From contig NC_135213.1 in NCBI RefSeq assembly GCF_052324685.1, forward strand, positions 2,504,646-2,568,645: a DNA stretch of 64,000 nucleotides, read 5' to 3'. The DNA is from Brachyhypopomus gauderio (taxonomy: Eukaryota > Chordata > Actinopteri > Gymnotiformes > Hypopomidae). The translations under genes and the position numbers were made by a program. Below are positions 11,701 through 23,600 of the stretch, piece after piece; position 1 is the stretch's first letter; the number at the start of each line of letters is the position of its first letter. Below the pieces are notes generated by a model. It was given only the letters and a program-made list of their open reading frames with translations, ran no database searches and was not told the DNA's origin.

Positions 11701-13114
11701 AGTTATTATAATTATTAATTAACTCCTTTTACATTACTGTCAGGGTTCAGCCCCTGACCTCCCCCTTCACAGAGGTCCTGCTATAAATATAGTCAGGGTT
11801 CAGCTGCTGACTCCTCCCTTTGGGTGTGTTTGTGTGTGTGCATACATTCATCTATGTGTGTTTACTTCTGTGTATGTTCTGTAGTATTTGTGTGTATGTT
11901 ATTCGTGTCACCTGTCCCTTGTCTCGTTATCATGTGCTACTTGTCATCATTGGTGTATTTAGGTGTGTGTCTTGCGTGAGCTCGTTGTCAGTACTTGTCT
12001 TGACTTGTCCGTGTTGGTGAGTGTTGTTAAGCACTAAAGCACTAAATAGTAAACAATAGTATTGTGAGGTTTACACCTCTTACGTCCTCTTTTCATATGC
12101 ATACACTATTTGTGTTCATCTGTGGTCATACTATGTGAGTGCTATTAGATTCATTATGTAAAGTAAGTTAAAATGTATTTATACAGCTCTTTAGAAAAAA
12201 AGTTACTGAGTGAGTTCACAGGGTCATATTATCAACAAGAAGAAATATGGTAAGCAAAACATAAGTAGATTCAGACAAGATTAATAGAGGCTAATGTATG
12301 ATGAACATAGAGCTTAAAAGAGGTTAATATACGATGGGCTAGAACAATAATACAGGTTGTGGGCAACACGACAGGACTTACACAACCAAGAGGGCAACTC
12401 AGGAAACACAGGATATAAATACATGTGCTAACAAGGGAGAAGCAAGAAACAGGTGAAAACAATAATGAAGGGCGAGTAGGTGTTTAGTTCTGGTATTTAA
12501 CTACCCTACCTGCTGATAGGGGTTTAGTTATGATATTTAACGGTGCCATTGCTTCAGTGATGCTTTTTAGATGTTGCTATGGCTTCAGTTGTCCACCAGA
12601 TGACCATCACTGAGGCCTTGAAGCCTTTTTGAATCCTTTTTGGTACACTTGTTAGGAAAGCCTCAGTGCTTCATGATGCTTCACTTGCCCATCACTACCT
12701 ATTACCACGGAAGCCACTGTAGACTTGGCCTTCACCAAAACTTACATGTAAAGCACAGGCTGAGTAGACTCCTAATGGACCAAAATTAAAGTTTAGTTAT
12801 TTTTATTAAGTGCTGTAATTGCTGTTGCTGGTAGCACCCCAAATGCAGCATTCGTATGTTCAGATCTCATCATAAAAATTCATACACTAGTGTGTTTAAC
12901 ACACATTCAACACTGAGGAGTTCACTTCTGGAGTATTTAAACTCTCCTAATGTGTTGTGTTCTGTGTTTAGGAAGACAGGATGGACCTGGCAGCACTGCT
13001 GTGGAGAAGGTGCTGGCAGTAGTACTACCAGTTTTAGTGGTAATACTGGTGGTGGTGGTGGTGGTGGTGGTGAAGAAGGTGTTGTTCAAAGTGTTGTTGT
13101 GCACAACCAAATGA
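8794..13114 (+). CDS. Ig-superfamily receptor gene 1, four Ig domains, short tail (spliced)
   Basis: Predicted type I membrane receptor. Exons: leader 8,794-8,842, Ig-A 9,150-9,452, Ig-B 9,967-10,257, Ig-A 10,810-11,112, Ig-B 11,288-11,578, TM/tail 12,972-13,114. Every junction is AG/GT, all introns are phase 1, and the joined frame is 459 residues. The leader is MKGPLSSMIQLLLISN. Ig-A exons have a V-like pattern: TLPC, LVTW, ILAQC, GDLSLTITDVD, then YTC or YIC plus extra cysteines. Ig-B exons carry PVSEPVEV, LCE(I/M)RGR.IQC and DSGVYTIRDT, with no Cys at the usual F-strand site. The TM is hydrophobic and ends in eight GTG valine codons. Relative to gene 3 a 2-base loss shifts the frame just after the TM, so the tail is about 14 residues with no tyrosine. 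I do not recognise a named gene. A ligand-binding immune role is inference from the architecture and clustering. Confidence 0.85.
9550..9942 (-). mobile_element. Solo LTR in intron 2 of gene 1
   Basis: Minus orientation, starting TGTCACAGCAGG and ending CCACCCCACA. It is flanked by gtttt on both sides (9,545-9,549 and 9,943-9,947). The same insertion with the same flanks sits in gene 3 at 51,938-52,336 and is absent from the gene 2 intron. Confidence 0.85.
10630..10805 (+). repeat. Partial tandem copies of an Ig-A exon start
   Basis: Before the third coding Ig exon there are two degraded copies of the segment that ends one intron and starts the next exon. Each has a version of gaagcttcatgatgctgctac, a catgcag/catgtag and a ctgtttctgtgtgatg stretch, with period about 85 bp. 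The minus-strand equivalents lie at about 51,290-51,400 in gene 3. They carry no usable open exon. Confidence 0.65.
11742..12100 (+). repeat. LTR-like repeat in intron 5 of gene 1
   Basis: It starts tgtcagggttcagc and the start is repeated 49 bp later. It resembles the solo LTR at 37,078 (tgtcacagttcagctcc) in its first ~150 bases. It is present inverted in gene 3 (about 49,970-50,315). I could not place the 3' end or a target duplication. The 66-residue frame inside is low-complexity Val/Cys and not a gene. Confidence 0.5.
12101..12971. other. Rest of intron 5 of gene 1, no coding content seen
   Basis: Bases 12,265-12,480 carry repeat-like text about ggctaatatacgatg that is shared with 39,000-39,120 and 49,720-49,800. 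At 12,335 the sequence ggctagaac is the empty site of the MITE inserted in gene 3 at 49,461. Nothing else is recognised. Confidence 0.6.
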
Positions 13115-13669
13115 ACATGGACAAGAGGAGCAGAGGACCAGTCACAATGGTCCAGAGAAGGAATCTGCCACCGAGATACTTCCCTTGAATCCTGCTTCAT
13201 AATGAATGATTAATCTGATTCGGTTCCTGAGTCATCAGTCACAGCGTTGTAGCTCTGTAATCCTGTTTCTGATTCACCAAATACTGAATTATCTTTCAGT
13301 CATCCTGTTTGTTATTCCTGCCCATGAGATCTGGCTACTTACTGGACTAAATCACAGTACTGGACTGTTCAGAGATCAGTGATCTCAGCTGCTCTCCTGG
13401 ACACTTTTGGGTGTTTTCACACTAGGAACCTTTCAGCATTTCTAGTGGTCTATCTGCTGAGTCATGCTTTCTGTAGTAAATGTGAACACACAGCCCTCAA
13501 GGCTGGACACACACATCCACAATCTACACAGGGCACACCAACCTGGGAGAATAGCTACATGTGGGATTGTGTGGTGTGAGGAAGAGACCTCAGCCTCTCT
13601 GCACCTCTGGAAGGTCACATGACTAATCAGTTGTGTTCTTCATGACAAAAGCTGTGTGCAGATGCACGA

Positions 13670-13800
13670 GAGTGAAACTGAGAGAGCGGAAATGTACACA
13701 AGAGTGAAAGAGTGGAAATGCGCACGAGAGTGAGTGAGAGAGTTTAAATGCACACTAGAGTGATTGTGGGTGAGTGGAAGTGTGGGTGAGTTGAAGTGAA
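13670..13800 (+). repeat. 3' minisatellite-like repeat of gene 1
   Basis: Degenerate units of about 35 bp containing gagagtggaaatgcacacgagagtg variants lie downstream of the stop codon. Similar units follow gene 2 (41,033-41,120). The gene 3 arm is cut off exactly at the start of this repeat (48,541). Confidence 0.65.
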
Positions 13801-14671
13801 GGATGAAAACATGAAGAATCCATCTTTCTTATTATCCTAAGTGAATGAGGGTGACATGAACAGTGATAATATCAGACAGACTAAGTTGCATTGTATGACA
13901 ATACAACAATTACAACAAATTGTAATTGTACAACAGACAATTGTTGTATACATGTTGTATGTTAACACATGGTTTGAATTTAACTTACCTTTAACTATAA
14001 AGTTTTCAGATACACGACGAATTTCATGTCGCATATTTTTATCACAAGTCTGTTTGAATAGCTCCTTTATACTCCTTTAACTCGCCATAAAATCTGAAAT
14101 CCTTCATTATTTTATTACAACACTTCCTGCACCCCAAACCAATGTTCTCCCCAATGTAACCAATGTATAAATCTATATTATATTATAATGTATGTGTATG
14201 TATGTATTAATCCGCAGTTACAATTATAATAAATATAATTTATTATTATTTCTATTATTATTTAATTGTTATTACTACTATTATTTTTAACTGTTTACAA
14301 AGGTGTCGTAAAATGTAACGGTAGTGTCGTAAAGTGTTAACGCATGCGCAAATATCTGCCCGATACGTGCCTGGGCCAATCGCAACGCGCATGCGCACAT
14401 TTTCTCGCGCATGCTCGGTACGGATCGGGCAGGGTGTACGGATCGGGTAGTCACAGTAAGTCCTACACTGATTAGTCATAAGCAGAAAACTTACTAAACC
14501 AAGGACAATAACATTTCTTATTTTTCCCCATTCACAAAAGCTACATTTGCTTTAGTGAAAACTACAAACTTAAAAGACCATGTTTATTGTAAGGCCTTTT
14601 TAAAACATGCACCAACATTACTGTATGCACTAAGCAAAACAAAAATATACAACAAATCAAATAAACATAAT
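13801..14671. other. Intergenic stretch between gene 1 and a solo LTR
   Basis: AT-rich with an imperfect palindrome at about 13,899-13,945 (caattacaacaaattgtaattg core). A CpG-rich patch at 14,340-14,450 has gcgcatgcgc-type motifs and an inverted pair ctgcccgatacgtgcc / ggtacggatcgggcag. No gene is supported. Confidence 0.5.
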
Positions 14672-15010
14672 TGTCACGTTGAGGACCCCGGCCCCTCCCT
14701 TTTGGGCGTGTGTCAACGTTGTCCACGTGCTTTGTCTGCGTCAGTGTATATACGTGGTTAGGGTTTTGTTGTGTGATTAATAAGCCTCACCTGTGAATCG
14801 TCTCGTGATCACGTGGGGCTACTGTGGTTTGTCTATTTAATGTGCGCTCGCGCAGTGTCCTGTGCTCGTCGTTGTCTAAGTCTGCACGTTGTTTGATTCC
14901 TCTGTGTTGCTCGTGCGCTATTGCGCAACCTTTATTGTGACATTAAAGTGACGTTTGCCACGAAGGAACGGATTCTGTGTCTCGTCCGTCTACCGCCGCC
15001 CAGCGTCACA
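14672..15010 (+). mobile_element. Solo LTR
   Basis: It starts TGTCACGTTGAGG and ends GCGTCACA. Both sides carry ataat (14,667-14,671 and 15,011-15,015). Length 339 bp. It belongs to the same broad TGTCAC...TCACA LTR group as the other LTRs here. Confidence 0.9.
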
Positions 15011-15113
15011 ATAATTTTTTTGGGCTGCACATTATATCAGTTTAGCATCAATAATGTAATGTTTTTTCAGTGTACCAGGAGCAGTGGAGACAATTTAATA
15101 ATAGGTGACGACC

Positions 15114-16587
15114 TGTAAGCCTGGCGAATGAGTGTCCATTCATGAGCACTTTGTTGGCTTTCTGCTGGCAGAGGACACAACTGGGAAAGGCCTACTCAAG
15201 TTGTTTTTGGGACACCTGCAGACACTAAATTTGGATCTTGCTGATTGTCGTGGGCAATCCTACGACAACGGCAGTAACATGCAGGGGAAGAAACGGGGTC
15301 CAGAGCAGAATCCTGGAGCTTAACAACAAAGCACTCTGTGTCCCATGTGCCAGCCACACATTGAATCTGGTGGTTGGTGATGCTGCCAAGTCTTCTGTGA
15401 CAGCTTTACGTTTTTTTGGACTGTTACAGTGACTGTATGCTCTCTTCAGTGCTTCAGGTCACCGGTGGACAATCTTTCAAAAACGTGACGGATTTTACCA
15501 TTAAACCTCTCAGTTGGAGTCAGTGAAAGCTGTCCGATACCAGCTTCCTGACATTCTGGATGCCCTGACCACCCTGAGGGAGTTTGCTGAGGAGAAGCAG
15601 GACTCTGAATGTGCCTCCAATGCCAACAGCATTCACAAAGAGGTGAAGAAATGGCCTTTTCTGGTGAGTACTGTTATATGGTACAATGTCTTATTTCACA
15701 TAAACAAAGTCAGCAAGCTATTGCAGAGCCCCAGTGTGTCAGTGGAGGTGATGAGGAGAGAGGTCCTTGCAGTGATGGCATTTCTGAAAGATTATCGAGA
15801 GGATGGATTCAACTCTGCTAAAACAGATGCCAGGGAGATAGATTGCAGAGAATATTGATTTGGAGTTGGCCTGGCCAGAGATGCGCCAGAGAAAGAAAAA
15901 AAGGCAGTTTGAGTATGAGGGGAGAGAGGAGACAGTGTGTACTGCAGAAGATCATTTCAGAAGGGAGTTTTTCCTGCATGGTGGACACAACCTTGGTCAC
16001 AGTCAGGGAGAGATTTTCACACATGAAGGGTGTTTTTGAGCTATATGGTTTCCTGTACTCCACTAGATGAATGTTGCCACAGGCTCGAGAGGAAAATGAA
16101 TGATGTTGATGCAGAGGACCTAAAGCAGGAAATAATTCATGCAGTCAAAGCATTCCCCCCACACGTCTCTTCGCCTTTCCAGATGCTGGATTATGTGATG
16201 CTGGATATGTCACATGAAACCCTGTGACTGTGGCATCAGGCGAAAGAAGTTTCTCATCACTAAAACGACTCGAGACTTACCTGAGGTCCACCATGTCTCA
16301 ACACCGCCTGTCTGCTCTTGCTGTTATCTCTATTGAACATGAAATCACAAAAACACTGGGCATGGACAAGAATTGCAAGATTTATTCCTGTCCACACACA
16401 AAATCTTTTTATCAGTCCTGTTTAAATATAAATGGTGGATTTCATAGACTTGTATCCATTTTGTATTCTAGTTCTTTTAAGCGTAACATCATTTTGTATC
16501 CCTGGCAGTGGGTGTATTATTTGATTTCACATGTACTTGTTTCATTAAAACATGGCTCTGAATAATAAACATATAATTTTTGCAAAT
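15114..16587 (+). pseudogene. Broken hAT-family transposase, arm 1 copy
   Basis: Frames in order carry DLADCRGQSYDNGSNMQGK, ALCVPCASHTLNLVVGDAAK, a middle region starting ESVKAVRYQLPDILDAL, and the C-terminal hAT dimerisation signature VASGERSFSSLKRLETYLR. There are several frameshifts and a stop, and the protein start is missing. It matches the longer minus copy at 46,017-47,525 and stops at the same ataatttttgcaa. An LTR abuts it at 16,588. Confidence 0.8.
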
Positions 16588-16815
16588 TGTCACGTAGGGC
16601 CACGCCCCCCTCTCCCCGCTGTCACTCCAATGTCTGTTCCTCGTGTTTTCTGTTATTCCTTGCCCGTTAGCCTCGCCCAGCTCGTCTGTAGCCCCGGTTT
16701 CCCCTGTATGCCACGCCTCGTCATCATCGTCCTCACCTGTCCCCTAGTTTAGTGTTCATATAGTCCCTGTATTTCCCCAGTCTGGTTGTCGGTTGTTTTG
16801 TTCATTCTATATATA
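16588..16815 (+). mobile_element. Truncated LTR
   Basis: It starts tgtcacgtagggccacgccc, like the solo LTR at 43,698, and runs to a TA-rich stretch where DNA element A begins. The LTR 3' end is missing. Confidence 0.6.
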
Positions 16816-16938
16816 TATACAGGGGCGGATATATATTAGTGGTGGGCCGTTAACGGCGGTCGTTAATTTGATACTCTTATCAGGCAATATAAAAATTATC
16901 GCCGTTCATTTATTCTTAAAGTTGGGTTGGGAACTGGG

Positions 16939-18613
16939 CAGAGGTGGACGAAGTACTCAATTTCATTACTTGAGTCAAAGTACAGATACCACTGGTCAAA
17001 TGCTACTCCGATACAAGTGAAAGTTGCATGTTTAAAATCTTACTTAAGTGAAAGTACTGAAGTACTTGCTTTTAAAAATACTTAAGTATTAAAGTACACC
17101 TTCCGTCACATTTGTAAAAAAGTTATAGTTTAAAAGTATTATACATCCTACCAAATCCTCTTTGGGCATAATAATCATACAGACTTTGATAATAATCCAT
17201 AAGGCATATTCCAATGATGTACATCATTCAGGTAGTGGTAGCAGAAAACCAGGCAGTTTAACCTACACTTTAGTTTAAGGAACAAAAACATTTTCTAAAA
17301 CCACAATTCACTGATTAGCCTAGCCTAACCTGTTTAAGCAAATTATGTTACCATATTAAAAGTCAATAATAAAATGACGGTTTTCTCTCTTTGCTAGTTA
17401 GGTATTCAGTCATCCAATACAACATTATGCTACAGTCAATATTAACAAAGACAAAGTAAAATTAGCAGTGTGACATCTTGGTTGTCTAACCTTGCCACAA
17501 CCTTTTGCAGTATGGCTAAAGCCCGCCAACTCCATGCCACCCAACATGCTAACAAACTCCTTTCAAACTAGAAATCACAGCCACATTAGAATTATTGACA
17601 TTAATTCTACACTGACATTAGAATAGAAACATTATTTGACAAGATTCAATTAACCCACACGGTTTCCCTTATTGATGTTTCCGTAGTTTGAATTACTTGC
17701 CAATATAATGTTAACATTATTTATAGTGATCCTAGCAGACCTAGCAGTGGAGTGAGCAGGCAAAGTCATTTCACTAGCCTTACTGCAAAGCTCCTCTGAC
17801 TACATAGTCACTTAACAAAACATTTAGGCTGCATACCGTAATATTCTTCCTCAGGTGGGATGGTGAATTTTTGTATGCAGTGATATAGTTTGTTTTTGGC
17901 AAACAAAGCATGCATTTAAAACGATAGGAATGATTCATCTGTTCAGAAAACTGGAACATTTTGTCGAGATACGGCCATGGGTGCAAAAGAGCATGCCAGG
18001 GTTGCCAGCTCTCACGCATTGAGCGTGAGACACACGCATTTGACCGTTTTCACACGCTCTCACGCCACAGTTCCGATATCTCACGCCGAAAAAAAATCTA
18101 GTTTATTTACCTCTGATCTATATCTATCAACCACCGGCGATCGCGATATAATACTTAATTTGTGTCCATTTTTCACCGCCCCGGTAACGTTCGCCACCCC
18201 CCGATCAACAATTTACACTCGCCACCAAGTCCAGGTTCAAATCTCCCTCCATGCGATCTTGAAAGGTTGGCAACCCTGGCATGCTCCATCACCGCCGTCT
18301 CCGTTCATGTTGCTGTTATTTAGGAAAAGAACGACTAGCGACACCGAACTTGATTTTACACCTCACAGACACATCCTTGATTGCTGATAGGCTGTCACCT
18401 GTGAAAATACTATCGGGGGAGGGGAGGAGAGTTGTGTGTGGAAGTAACGAGAGCTGGATGGACAGAAATGTAGTGGAGTGATAAGTACTGTATTTGTTAT
18501 TCAACTGTAGTGAAGTGAAAGTCATAAGTATTTTTTTAAAAATCAACTTAAGTAAAGTACAAATACTCAAGAACTGTACTTAAGTACATGTACTTCGTTA
18601 CTGCCCACCTCTG
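16939..18613 (+). mobile_element. hAT-like non-autonomous element B nested in element A
   Basis: The termini are cagaggtgg and ccacctctg, extending into paired acgaagtact / gtacttcgt blocks. The flanks are a perfect 8-bp duplication, gaactggg at 16,931-16,938 and 18,614-18,621. The interior is about 1.6 kb with no transposase frame and holds another small MITE at 17,996-18,279. Confidence 0.85.
17996..18279 (+). mobile_element. Small MITE inside element B
   Basis: Inverted termini ccagggttgcc and ggcaaccctgg flank a GC-richer interior with repeated ctcacgc motifs. The flanking gcatgc is palindromic, so the target duplication cannot be resolved by eye. Confidence 0.65.
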
Positions 18614-19614
18614 GAACTGGGTCAAAATGGGTAAGCAAACTATGATGACTTTCAACTTGATAGTTTAGCTCGGCTGTATTCCTAACCAAATTGCACAGTA
18701 GGGGCGAGAACAAGTTTTTAAACCTGTGAATTACAAATCGTACGTGTTTTTACATGGATGCAGCCACAAAGTCGCCAGGTTTGCTTCATGGAAAATTCAT
18801 TTTTAGGAACGTAAAGTGTTACCGGAGCGGAGCTCGGAGCGGTCGTTTTCTGCATGGTCCTAGCGCTAGATTCGTCGCTTTTTGAATATTTCTTTTTAAC
18901 CGTTAAAACTACAGAGGACCAAAACTGACTTTTGAAAATTACGTCCTTGAGGTTAAATGTACTAAATGTTGGCTTACATTTCAAATATCATGTTTAGCTG
19001 AATAAACATGTTATTTAATGTACAGTATGTAGGCTTACAAATTCATGTTTAACTGAATAAACCGTTGAACATGAGTAGCCTACATTTTATTGAGCATGTT
19101 TTTTTTTTCTTCAAGTATCAAAGTAGAACAGCTTCCTCAAGCAGTCATTGATGCATTTTGGAAACAGGAGATGAGCCCATGGTCTAATGCACCCTCTGTA
19201 TTAAGAAACCCTATCTCAAAAACTGACTTTTAGTCATTACTTGGGTAGCACGCATATGAGCCATTTTAATATAGATTAATCTAGATTAATTTCAAGATTT
19301 CGTGCGGGAGTGGAGGATATTTTCAGTGTGTTTAGTAAGTGATAAAGATAAGGACTCTTGTCATAACTGTGAGTCGATAAGTTCACTTCTTAGGGAGGCG
19401 TGCAAGATGGCGACGACGTCAGTCACACTTTAACGCCAGAGCCGAAAACTTGCTGCAAAATCGGTTTAAATGACTTCTTTTCGTCACCAGCCAACATAAG
19501 GAATATCTGTGATACAGCAACCAGGCCCGCCAGATAAGTTTTTTGACAGTCCTTCGCTTCTGAATAACATTTGTAAGGAAAGAGAGCCTAACTAAAGTAA
19601 GCTAGTTAATTACA

Positions 19615-20487
19615 ATGATGGCGCACATGGAGGAAATGCAGTTGGATATAGAAGGTAAAGAGAAACGAAGTATTAAGGAGATCCATTCCTATGCTTGTCA
19701 GGCAGAGGACGGTGGAGAATGCTTCTCCTCCCCAAACACACCAATGAAGCGACCAACAAAAAAGACAAGAGGAGAATCTAAAACTAAGACACACAGCGAA
19801 TCTCCGAGTGAGGAGCCAACGTTGTTTGAATTACAGAACACCATAATCAATGTGGTCACTCAAATAATAAATGAGAGAGCAGACCAAACCGACAAAGCCG
19901 TTCACTATAACACAATCCAAATTGAAGAGCTAAAGAAATCATTGGAGTTCTGTCATCAAGAAGTTGTGGATTTAAAGAAACAGGATGCAGAACTGCAGGA
20001 GCAATGCTCACTTCTGGATAAAAAAGTCAATGAGCTGGAAATGAAAGTGGGGGAAGCAGACCGCTACAGCCGACAGCTTAACCTCCGACTGTATGGTGTT
20101 CCTGAAAAGGAGGATGACAACCTAAAGATGCGACTTCAGGACATCTGCCGGGCGGCGTTACCAGAGGCAGAGGCTGGGATGGTCGTCTCAGGAATAGATG
20201 TTGTTCATAGGATCGGCCAGCTCAAAGATAGAGGATCCAACCAACCAGCGCGACCGGTAATCATCAGATTCCTGTCCAGAACAGCGCGGGATGCCTTATG
20301 GAGAGGATCAAAGAAGTGCAGCTATTTGAAAAATAACCGACTCAACTTTAGAGAGGATCTGACAGCAGCGGACAGAGAAGCACGCAACAGGCTGTGGCTG
20401 GCTGTGGAGGAGGCGAGGAAGAGAGGAGACAAGGCTTATTTTGTTGGAAATAGAGCCTACGTTAATGGGAAAGAGATTAAAATATGA
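19615..20487 (+). CDS. L1 ORF1 protein, RNA-binding chaperone (290 aa)
   Basis: Intact frame. Residues about 1-60 are polar and basic (KRPTKKTRGESK), and about 75-145 form a coiled coil with heptad Leu/Val and charged residues (IEELKKSLEF, LKKQDAELQEQ, KVNELEMKVGEADRYSR). Residues about 150-240 are RRM-like, starting RQLNLRLYGVPEKED and continuing to RPVIIRFLSRTARDALW. A C-terminal basic domain ends with YVNGKEIKI. This is the usual L1 ORF1p order of coiled coil, RRM and C-terminal domain, needed for RNP assembly and retrotransposition. ORF2 starts about 160 bp downstream. Confidence 0.9.
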   Translation: MMAHMEEMQLDIEGKEKRSIKEIHSYACQAEDGGECFSSPNTPMKRPTKKTRGESKTKTHSESPSEEPTLFELQNTIINVVTQIINERADQTDKAVHYNTIQIEELKKSLEFCHQEVVDLKKQDAELQEQCSLLDKKVNELEMKVGEADRYSRQLNLRLYGVPEKEDDNLKMRLQDICRAALPEAEAGMVVSGIDVVHRIGQLKDRGSNQPARPVIIRFLSRTARDALWRGSKKCSYLKNNRLNFREDLTAADREARNRLWLAVEEARKRGDKAYFVGNRAYVNGKEIKI

Positions 20488-20646
20488 CAAACGAGTTATT
20501 GCATAAATATCCCATTGACCTTTCAGTACATTTTAAAGGTTTGTTCTGATTTGGTGTTCATAAGGTGATGAGTATTTGTTACAGTGCAGTGTTTTTCAGC
20601 TAGTAAGCAGCATAGTTTCGTTTTGTGCAGCAAGGTTTAAAAGATT

Positions 20647-23600
20647 GTGTGTGTGAGAGCTCTGCGTGAGCTAATGTCAATTTCTATTCTTTCTGTTAAT
20701 GCCAGAGGTATCAGGAACCCAGTAAAGAGGAAAGCATTATTCTTATACTGCCAAAGTAAAGGTACAGATTTTTATTTTATTCAGGAAACTCATGCTTCAG
20801 AAGCAGATGTTACGTTTTGGAGGAGTCAGTGGGGGCAACAAATGTGGTTTTCTTTTGGAAACAACAAATCAGCAGGAGTAGCTATTTTAAAAGGTAAATT
20901 CAGAGGTGACATTCTAAAACAAGTGTCAGATGTCAATGAACGGTGGATTATACTTGTGGTGGATATTGATCAGTCACAGTTTATAATGATAAATATATAT
21001 GGCTTTAATAATAAGCAGCAAAATTCTAATTTACTGTTAACTATAGAAGACAAGATTAATGTGATATTGGCTTCATTTCCTACAGCAAAAATTTTATGGG
21101 GAGGAGATTTTAACACAGTGATGGATGGAAACATGGATAGATGGCCTCCCAGAAACCAGAACCAAACATCATCCGAGTTAGAACATATTTGTAATCGGAT
21201 GGGCTTGATTGATATTTGGAGACACAAGTATTTGAATAACAATTGTTACACATGGAGTAATAAGGACAGATCCCAACAGTCCCGCATAGATTTTTGGTTG
21301 ATCTCTTCAGATATTGAAGATAAAGTGATTGATATATTGATAGAACCAACAATTCTGACGGATCACAAAGCAATCACAATTAAGGTTGATATGAAACTTC
21401 TTAGACACACTCGGAAGACAGACTACTGGAAACTTAACAAAAAGTTGTTAGAAAATGAAGAATTTCAAGATGGAACCTTGAGACTTATTAATAAATACTG
21501 GACAGAAGCAAATTTGCTTAGTTGTTTCGGGAAGTGCTGGGAATTGATGAAATTTGAGATTAGAAATTTGGCAATAAGAATAGGGAAGAAGGTGGCATCA
21601 GAGAAAAAAAAGAAAGAAACTCAGATAGTTTCCAAATTAATGACATTATCTGAAAAAAACAATTTGTATGAATCTAAGGAATATTCGTCATTACAGTTAG
21701 ATCTGGAAAAAATATATGAGGATAAAGCCAAAGGTGCCTTTATTAGATCTAGGAGGAAGTGGCTGGAACAAGGTGAGAAGTGCACAAAATATTTTTTTAA
21801 TCTTGAAAAAAGGAACTTTGAGCAGTCCTTTATTGGGAAACTTAGAATTAATGATGCGATATGTGAAGATGAAAAGGTTATTTCAAGATATGTGACAAAT
21901 TTTTATCAAAGATTATATATGACTGGTTCTGAAAATGAAGATGACATGGATACGTTTCTTAGAGGACAGGAAGAAAATCTTAATAGTATTGACGATAATT
22001 TTAAATCACTCTGTGATGATGGAATTAATGCTAAAGAAGTAAAAGAATGCATAGGTTCTCTCAAAGATAATAAATCTCCTGGAAATGATGGACTAATTAG
22101 TGAATTTTATAAATTTTTCATCAATTCACTAGCCCCATTCTTAAAGGCCCTGTTTGAGGAAGCAATAGTCAAAGGGGAATTACCTCCATCTCTTCGACAA
22201 GGCTTGATCAAACTAATTCCAAAGCCGAAGAAGGATAAACTCAGTCTAGAAAATTGGAGACCAATTAGCCTTTTAAATAATGATGTGAAAATCTTTGCAC
22301 TTATTTTTGCTAAGAGGCTAAAATGGGGATTACATTACATTATTGACGAGGAACAATCAGGATTTATGGCAGGCAGAAATATTTGTAATAACATTCGATT
22401 AGTTTTGGATATGATAGATTATAATGAGTACATACTAGATGACAGTTTTATCCTCTTTGTTGATTTTTATAAAGCATTCGATACCATAAGCCACAAATTT
22501 ATGTTTAAAGTCATTCAGCATTTTGGATTTGGGGTTTATTTCTTAAGAGCTATTACTAGTCTATATAGGGGCTGTAATAGTTCAGTAAAATTAGCATGGG
22601 GTACAACTCAAAGATTTGAAGTGAATCGAGGAATTAGACAAGGTTGTCCTCTAAGCCCACTCCTCTTCCTTCTTGTCACACAAATTATGGCAGTGCATAT
22701 TAAAAAAGGACAATTTCAAGGTATTACAGCCTTGGGCAGAGAGTTTAAATTATCACAACTGGCTGATGACACAGCAATTTTTATCTCTAACCAACATGAT
22801 GTGAATAAGGCAGTTGCTTGTGTCCAGGTCTTTTCCTCAGTTTCAGGGTTGAAAATAAATTTGAATAAGTCTGTATTGTTTCCTCTTAAAGATTCTGATT
22901 TGTCAGAAATTAACGGTATACCTGTGAAAAATAACCTTACATATTTGGGAGTGGTCATTGAAAAAAATCAGAAATTGCGTACCTCTTCTAACTTTGCTCC
23001 GGTGATTGATCAAATAACCAAAAAATTTAACATGTGGTTGATGAGAGATCTGTCTTTAAATGGTAGAGTGTTATTGTCAAAGGCTGAAGGAATCTCCAGA
23101 TCTGTTTACGTCTCTTTGTCGTTAGAAATGCCCAAAGAGATATCTAAGAAGTTAGACAAACTGTTATTTAATTTTATATGGAGAAATACAAACCATTACT
23201 TAAAAAAAGATGTTCTATGTAATGCCAAAAAATATGGGGGTTTGGAAGTTCTGAGTTTTGAAATGTTAAATAACTCGTTTAAAGTGAAATGGTTAACAAA
23301 CTTACTGTACTCAAAGAGAAGGATACGATTTGGAACACATTTCCAAAACATGTCTTTGGTTTGATGGGGGGGGCAATTTTTTACTTAAATGTGATTACAA
23401 AATTGAAAAAGTACCTGTTAAATTGTCCAATTTTCATAAGCAAGCTCTTCTGGCATGGAAACTTATATATAAGCATAATTTCTCTCCAACTAATTATTAT
23501 ATATGGAATAATGGGAATATTCTTTATAAGAATAAGTCACGAGAGGTGTGTTGCAGCTTTTTCAAGGCTCAACATCTAATATTTCAATTGGTGATTTATT

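Larger units (their letters stand above)
16837..19307 (-). mobile_element. DNA element family A, inverted copy interrupted by element B
   Basis: Reads as the reverse complement of 1,182-2,033: agtggtgggccgttaacgg at the left, then after element B the blocks gagcggtcgttttctgcatgg, attacgtcc and tttagtcattacttgggtag. It breaks off at aatttcaagattt, about 60 bp short of the expected terminus. Confidence 0.75.

Noticed and set aside
11820..12020. 66-residue frame repeated inverted at 50,029-50,229
   Set aside because: Identical because the intron was duplicated; Val/Cys-rich translation of an LTR-like repeat with no splice context.
12856..13188. 110-residue plus frame with a Gly run over the gene 1 TM exon
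   Set aside because: Wrong phase for the upstream Ig exon; the spliced frame reads the same repeat as valine and gives a membrane helix.
13899..13945. Short AT-rich palindrome downstream of gene 1
   Set aside because: Imperfect and common in AT-rich DNA; no paired element or second copy found.
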